Shown in pieces: positions 6,820 to 10,213 of a stretch of 10,213 bases of DNA (position 1 is the stretch's first letter; each line of letters opens with the position of its first letter). Origin of the DNA: Synechococcus sp. HW_metabat.21 (GTDB taxonomy: Bacteria > Cyanobacteriota > Cyanobacteriia > PCC-6307 > Cyanobiaceae); NCBI GenBank assembly GCA_018623875.1, contig JAAZUZ010000051.1, forward strand, positions 1 through 10,213. The letters run 5' to 3'. Both the position numbers and the translations under genes were made by a program. Under the pieces are notes generated by a model. It was not told the DNA's origin. It was given only the letters and a program-made list of their open reading frames with translations, and did not search any database.

Positions 6820-6922
6820 GAGAGCAATAGTTATGCAACTTCTGCATCATCACACTCAGCCTGCAATCGCACAAGGCTGATCGTCTCCAATCTGCGGATT
6901 TTTCGGGAGTTTTTTTCAATCA
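6820..6922. promoter_or_regulatory. AT-richer divergent promoter region, cyAbrB / photolyase
   Basis: This 103-base gap is clearly less GC-rich than its surroundings and lies between two outward-reading starts. On the + strand it has T runs at 6899-6903 and 6910-6916 around CGGGAG (6904-6909), a possible ribosome binding site 13 bases before the photolyase ATG. On the - strand, close to the cyAbrB ATG, TTGCATAACTATTGC holds a -10-like element. TGCA occurs three times, at 6834, 6843 and 6862. These could be regulator half-sites, but no clean palindrome is visible. Confidence 0.6.
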
Positions 6923-8617
6923 ATGCCGCCGACGTTGGTTTGGTATCGCCGTGATTTGCGTACGCATGATCACGAACCGCTGGCGAAGGCCTGCTCAAGA
7001 GGCTCTGTCATCCCGTTGTTCGTCCTGGATGACGCCTTGCTGTTTCACCCTGAGACTGCCGTTGCTCGTGTTGAGTTTTTGCTCCATTCCCTGCGTGCTT
7101 TAGATGCGCGTTTACGGGAACTCGGAGGGCGATTACTCATCGAGCGGGGAAAACCAGAAGAGGTTCTTCCTCGCCTGGCCCAACGCCATGGCTGCCGAGT
7201 GGTTTTGGCCCATACCGATAGCGAGCGCCTCGTTGGGCGGGTCCGTGATGCCCGCGTTGGCCGCGCCCTGCGGGACAACGGCGTCACCCTGGAGTGGATC
7301 GAACCGGCAGGAGCCAGTGCCGAGCTGCAGCCCTACGGCGCGTGGAACCGCCAGTGGCATGGGGCGATGGCCGCAGCGCTCATAGCCGAACCGCAACGCG
7401 TTGCGGTACCCGAGCAGGTGCCGGACAAGCCGGTCCCCGACCTGCGTGACCTGGGGCTCTTCAGCGATGGCAAACCGATTCCCGAGGCCGGGAGCGCAGC
7501 GGCCCTGCAGCGGCTGGATCGGTTCCTCGAGGGGCCCGACGCTCGGACCTACTACTGGGAACTGAGCTATCCCTCCGCCAAGGTGACCTCCGGGCTCAGC
7601 CCCTACCTGAAGTTCGGTGTCGTCAGCCCCAGGCAGTGCCTCCAGCGACTCACCGCCGCCGGTCAACAAGCGCGGGAGCAGGCCGACCGCAGCCGCCTGC
7701 GCAGCATCCAGCAACTGTTCAGCCGGCTGCGTTGGGGCTGCTCGATTCACCAGCGCTTTCGCTATTTACCGCAGCTGGAATTGCGCTCCCTCTGGAACGC
7801 CTTCGATGACAACACTCCTCTGAGCGCCGAGCAATCGGAGCTTTACGAGGCCTGGAAAGAGGGACGCACCGGTTTTCCGATCGTGGACGCCGCCGCCCAT
7901 TGCCTGCGGGGAGGCGGTGGCTGGTTGGAGCTGAACTTTCGTAGCCGGGCCATCTACGCCAGCTTTCTCAGCAACCTCTGCGGAATCGATTGGCGCTATG
8001 GGGCCTTGCATTTCATGCGGCACCTGATCGATGGGGACTGTCCGATCGACCACTACCAATGGGCGATGCAATCCGGAGCGACCTATCGCGGCACAAAGGC
8101 CTGGACACGGATTTACCACCCGGGGCAGGTGGCGGTGAATCGCTGCGATCCCCATGGCCTCTTCATTCGCCGCTGGCTGCCGCAGCTCAAGCGACTCACC
8201 AACGACCAACTGGGGGAGCCCCCGGCCTTGGCGGATTATCCGGCCGCTGTCCTGAACTACGAACAGGCCAGACAGGCGCGCCTGGAGACCTTGAGCAACA
8301 CACGCCACGGCATCGGAGCCATCCCACTGGCCTTGGCTCGCCTACCGGAGGACTTGACCCCCTTTGGCAGCGATCGCATTGCCGGCAGCCAGGTGCTCTG
8401 GGCCCAGGAGCGCTCACCGGAGCTCTTTCCCGAAGCGATCGACCTCGATCGGCTCGACCAAGAGGGCTGGATGGCGTTGTTGAGCTGGTTCAGCCTGCGG
8501 CGCTCCGCGGAAACCGGTGAGGACGCAGACCATGAACCCCGGCGCCCGCGGACCACAACAGGGCGGTCGCGCCGCAGCAAGGCCGCCGAGGGACAACTGA
8601 GCTTTGATCTCAGCTAG
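6923..8617 (+). CDS. Photolyase/cryptochrome family flavoprotein, atypical active site
   Basis: A 564-residue protein from ATG 6923. The N-terminal alpha/beta photolyase domain (about 2-165) begins LVWYRRDLRTHDHEPL and PLFVLDD and would hold the antenna chromophore. The helical FAD domain (about 195-480) has SGLSPYLKFGVVSP (223-236), WKEGRTGFPIVDAA (311-324), NFRSRAIYASFL (338-349), IDWRYG (355-360), HLIDGDCPIDHYQW (367-380) and GLFIRRWLPQL (412-422). These identify the family with certainty. Differences from canonical CPD photolyase: the WREFY-type helix reads SRLRW (267-271), losing the usual Glu, and the GDxxxNNGxWQW loop is shorter and lacks the Asn pair. W357 and W380 keep the spacing of the inner electron-transfer tryptophans; the third is not at its usual place. 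The basic tail (EPRRPRTTTGRSRRSK, about 538-553) could contact DNA. It may be a photoreceptor or a divergent repair enzyme. Convergent with pgeF, overlapping by 8 bases. Confidence 0.93.
   Translation: MPPTLVWYRRDLRTHDHEPLAKACSRGSVIPLFVLDDALLFHPETAVARVEFLLHSLRALDARLRELGGRLLIERGKPEEVLPRLAQRHGCRVVLAHTDSERLVGRVRDARVGRALRDNGVTLEWIEPAGASAELQPYGAWNRQWHGAMAAALIAEPQRVAVPEQVPDKPVPDLRDLGLFSDGKPIPEAGSAAALQRLDRFLEGPDARTYYWELSYPSAKVTSGLSPYLKFGVVSPRQCLQRLTAAGQQAREQADRSRLRSIQQLFSRLRWGCSIHQRFRYLPQLELRSLWNAFDDNTPLSAEQSELYEAWKEGRTGFPIVDAAAHCLRGGGGWLELNFRSRAIYASFLSNLCGIDWRYGALHFMRHLIDGDCPIDHYQWAMQSGATYRGTKAWTRIYHPGQVAVNRCDPHGLFIRRWLPQLKRLTNDQLGEPPALADYPAAVLNYEQARQARLETLSNTRHGIGAIPLALARLPEDLTPFGSDRIAGSQVLWAQERSPELFPEAIDLDRLDQEGWMALLSWFSLRRSAETGEDADHEPRRPRTTTGRSRRSKAAEGQLSFDLS
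8370..8377. repeat. Single HIP1 palindrome GCGATCGC
   Basis: The octamer GCGATCGC, the highly iterated palindrome of many cyanobacteria, occurs inside the photolyase gene. Reading by eye I found no other complete copy. Many freshwater cyanobacteria have about one per kilobase, so this region looks HIP1-poor, as in marine picocyanobacteria. Confidence 0.6.
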
Positions 8618-9434
8618 GCAGCTGCTGGGAGACGATGCCGCTCCACTGCACCGCCTTCACCTGATCGCGGCGCCAGGAATGGAACAACAGGGGCTCAGAC
8701 GCCGTACACAGCGGGCAGATGCTGATCTGATCCGCGGGAACCCCGGCCCGCTCCAAAAGCAGACGGGTCGCCAAACGCAGATCCAAGCGCTGGCGGCTGG
8801 GATCGGGGTCCGGCATCAGGGCACAGCAGGCCTCCAGTGCCGCCAGGGCGGTCTCCAACGACAGGGCCCCATCGAGCTGCTGCAGCTGCGCGGCAATCGC
8901 CGCAGGGACGGCCGGCTCCACTTGGTACTCGGCCCCGCTGATGGCTGGCCCCAGGGCAATCAGCAGGTCACGTCGCTGGCAACCGCGCTGCTCCAACTGG
9001 CGGATCGCCTCGAAAACAATGCCGCCCGCCACGCCGCGCCAACCGGCATGGCAGGCCGCGACTTGGCCGGAGCGGGGATCGGCCAAGAGCACCGGAGTGC
9101 AGTCGGCACCGCAGACCCAAAGGCTCTGGCCGCCGGCATCGCCCACCAGACCATCGGCCTCGGGCCAAGGTTCTGAGGCGGCCTGGCTCGCCGGCAGCAC
9201 CTTGGCGCTATGGACCTGCTGCGGGCGGTGAACGCTGACCCCAGCGCTGAGATAACCCGCCAACACGTCAGGGCCCCGGCCATGCCACTGGCGGGTGAAG
9301 AAGCCATGTTCAAAGGCCTCCAGGAGGTTGGACTGGAGGTAGTAGCCCCCATAGCAACCAATCCAGGTCCAGCCCTCGAGGGCATTGAACCCGGCATCCG
9401 GGCGGTTGAAGGGGGCCTCGACGGCCTCAGCCAT
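8610..9434 (-). CDS. pgeF: PgeF/YfiH family protein (LACC1-like, peptidoglycan editing factor / purine nucleoside phosphorylase)
   Basis: A 274-residue protein from ATG 9434, near the family's usual length plus about 20 residues at the N-terminus. The metal-binding triad is complete: H75 in QQVHS, C112 in ADCTPVLLAD and H129 in CHAGWRGVAGG. GPAISGAEYQV (162-172) and the late ICPLCTASEPLLFHSWRRD are also family signatures. Older annotations call these polyphenol oxidoreductases or laccases. Later biochemistry on family members showed purine nucleoside phosphorylase and adenosine deaminase activity, and in E. coli PgeF prevents misincorporation of Ser in the peptidoglycan stem (family knowledge). 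It follows tab2 by 8 bases on the same strand, so it is almost certainly co-transcribed with it. Its stop overlaps the end of the convergent photolyase gene by 8 bases. Confidence 0.95.
   Translation of the reverse strand: MAEAVEAPFNRPDAGFNALEGWTWIGCYGGYYLQSNLLEAFEHGFFTRQWHGRGPDVLAGYLSAGVSVHRPQQVHSAKVLPASQAASEPWPEADGLVGDAGGQSLWVCGADCTPVLLADPRSGQVAACHAGWRGVAGGIVFEAIRQLEQRGCQRRDLLIALGPAISGAEYQVEPAVPAAIAAQLQQLDGALSLETALAALEACCALMPDPDPSRQRLDLRLATRLLLERAGVPADQISICPLCTASEPLLFHSWRRDQVKAVQWSGIVSQQLPS
8611..8624. other. Short perfect hairpin at the photolyase/pgeF convergent junction
   Basis: CAGCT at 8611-8615 pairs with AGCTG at 8620-8624 around the loop AGGC, exactly at the overlapping 3' ends of the two genes. 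It could help bidirectional termination, but there is no T run on either side, so a classical intrinsic terminator is not supported. Confidence 0.25.
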
Positions 9435-9442
9435 GGCGCCCG

Positions 9443-10213
9443 TTAGGCATCGGGAAGGTCCCGGAGGATCCAGAAGCCATCAAAACCGGGTTGATCGGGA
9501 CTGGATTGCACGGCCAAAAATTGCACACCACTGGCCTGACTGCGGGCGGCAAGGAAGGCGGCAGCGGCGGCCTCAGCTTCCTCGGATTCCAGCTGACCGA
9601 GGACCCAGCGATCCTCCTGTCCGGCCTCCAGCACCAGTTGCTGACCAGAGACCTCCAGTCGAACCGGCTCCAGGCCAGAGACCCAACCGGCAATGGCCAA
9701 AGAGCGGCTCGCACTGAACAGGCGCAGGCCGCTGACCATCAGCTCATCGTCCAAGGAGGCCGGCAAGGGGACGACCCCCGAGAAGCTCGTGTCCCAAGTC
9801 ATCGCGTCGCGCAGGACGCCGATCGGCAGAGAAGCCCAGGACCAGCTATCGCCGCGGGCCGCCTCCGGCAGGGGAACAGCGACGGGCTGGATCGGCTGCG
9901 GCGGGGGTGCCAGGGGGCCAGCCATGTAGCCCTCTTCCTCGGGATAGACCGTGGCCTGACGCTCCTGGAGCCACTCCACCAGGGCGTAGCAGCGGCGGCT
10001 GGGAATCAGCTCGAGGCCAAGCTGCTCAGCGGCCCGCTGCACCATCGTGCGCATCGAGGAACGCCAGCAGCGGATCTTGCGTGGGGGATCAAACCCCTCA
10101 GCATCTGCCTGCTCCAGGGCCTGCTCCAGGGCGGTCTTCAGCCACTGGGAGTTCACGCTGGAGGCGGGGCAGTTCATGACCCACTGGAAGGAGCGCTCTG
10201 AAATAGCGCCGGA
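9443..10213 (-). CDS. tab2: Tab2/Atab2 family RNA-binding protein (DUF1092), 5' end outside window
   Basis: The frame is open to the window edge, giving 256 visible residues. An ATG at 10177 lies inside the conserved region (FQWVMNCPASSVNSQWL resembles the family's FRYxxxCPxxxVNSxWL), so the true start is beyond 10213. Family signatures in order: PPRKIRCWRSSMRTMVQRAA, PSRRCYALVEWLQER, TVYPEEEGYM, EAARGDSWSWASLP, IAGWVSGLEPVRLE, and the end VQFLAVQSSPDQPGFDGFWIL. In Chlamydomonas, Tab2 binds psaB mRNA and supports its translation; Arabidopsis ATAB2 acts on photosystem I and II messages (family knowledge). A similar role in photosystem synthesis is inferred for the cyanobacterial protein. A perfect tandem 12-base repeat (10109-10132) encodes ALEQ twice. 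The stretch ESEEAEAAAAAFLAARS near the C-terminus is Ala-rich. It is upstream of pgeF, separated by 8 bases. Confidence 0.94.
   Translation of the reverse strand, partial: SGAISERSFQWVMNCPASSVNSQWLKTALEQALEQADAEGFDPPRKIRCWRSSMRTMVQRAAEQLGLELIPSRRCYALVEWLQERQATVYPEEEGYMAGPLAPPPQPIQPVAVPLPEAARGDSWSWASLPIGVLRDAMTWDTSFSGVVPLPASLDDELMVSGLRLFSASRSLAIAGWVSGLEPVRLEVSGQQLVLEAGQEDRWVLGQLESEEAEAAAAAFLAARSQASGVQFLAVQSSPDQPGFDGFWILRDLPDA

Noticed and set aside
8610..9434. Laccase/multicopper oxidase function for the PgeF-family gene
   Set aside because: The protein lacks multicopper oxidase cupredoxin motifs. The His-Cys-His triad and HAGWRG signature belong to the YfiH/LACC1 family, for which nucleoside chemistry is better supported.
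10177..10213. ATG 10177 as the start of tab2
   Set aside because: Upstream codons remain open to the window edge and fit the family's conserved FRYxxxCP region, so the ATG is internal and the gene is cut by the window.
1..10213. A defence island, mobile element, CRISPR array or novel multi-gene system
   Set aside because: No transposase, integrase, toxin, repeat-spacer array or compositional island was seen. All large genes belong to housekeeping or cyanobacterial core families.
1..10213. tRNA, rRNA or riboswitch
   Set aside because: Intergenic gaps are all 103 bases or shorter, and none shows a cloverleaf, a GTTCGA-type T-loop or a recognisable aptamer core.

Overview
The window is a GC-rich, gene-dense piece of a cyanobacterial chromosome. 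The phylum call rests on several cyanobacteria/plastid marker families: a high-light-inducible (Hli) protein, a Tic22-like protein, a cyanobacterial-type AbrB regulator and a Tab2/Atab2 protein. Gene density, compact overlaps and only one HIP1 octamer (GCGATCGC, 8370-8377) found by eye suggest a Synechococcus/Cyanobium-type picocyanobacterium. Genus placement is an inference.

Layout. On the + strand, 1-3151 carries a tight run: the 3' end of an hli gene, a secreted M23 (LytM) peptidase whose start overlaps hli, acetolactate synthase ilvB with an extra C-terminal four-cysteine tail, a secreted SNase-fold protein that overlaps the ilvB stop, and a small two-helix membrane protein. Converging on this, on the - strand, is a two-gene unit read from 4733 to 3165: a degenerate metallo-beta-lactamase-fold protein followed by a Tic22-like protein. 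Divergent from it is a large FAD-dependent dehydrogenase (COG2509-like, 4818-6515), whose 3' end overlaps the convergent cyAbrB gene (6454-6819). The AT-richer 103-base gap 6820-6922 separates cyAbrB from a divergent, atypical photolyase/cryptochrome (6923-8617). That gene's stop overlaps the end of a - strand pair, pgeF (8610-9434) preceded by tab2 (9443 to beyond the window edge). No stretch over 300 bases lacks a gene.

Functional picture. This is a housekeeping region: photoprotection (Hli), cell wall (M23, PgeF), branched-chain amino acid synthesis (IlvB), envelope biogenesis (Tic22), global carbon/nitrogen regulation (cyAbrB), light response or DNA repair (photolyase family) and photosystem mRNA translation (Tab2). 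I see no mobile element, CRISPR array, RNA gene or defence system. The observations most worth a second look are the Zn-ribbon-like tail of IlvB, the ilvB-coupled SNase-fold protein that has lost its catalytic residues, the metallo-beta-lactamase-fold protein with an incomplete metal motif, and the photolyase homologue with altered active-site motifs.
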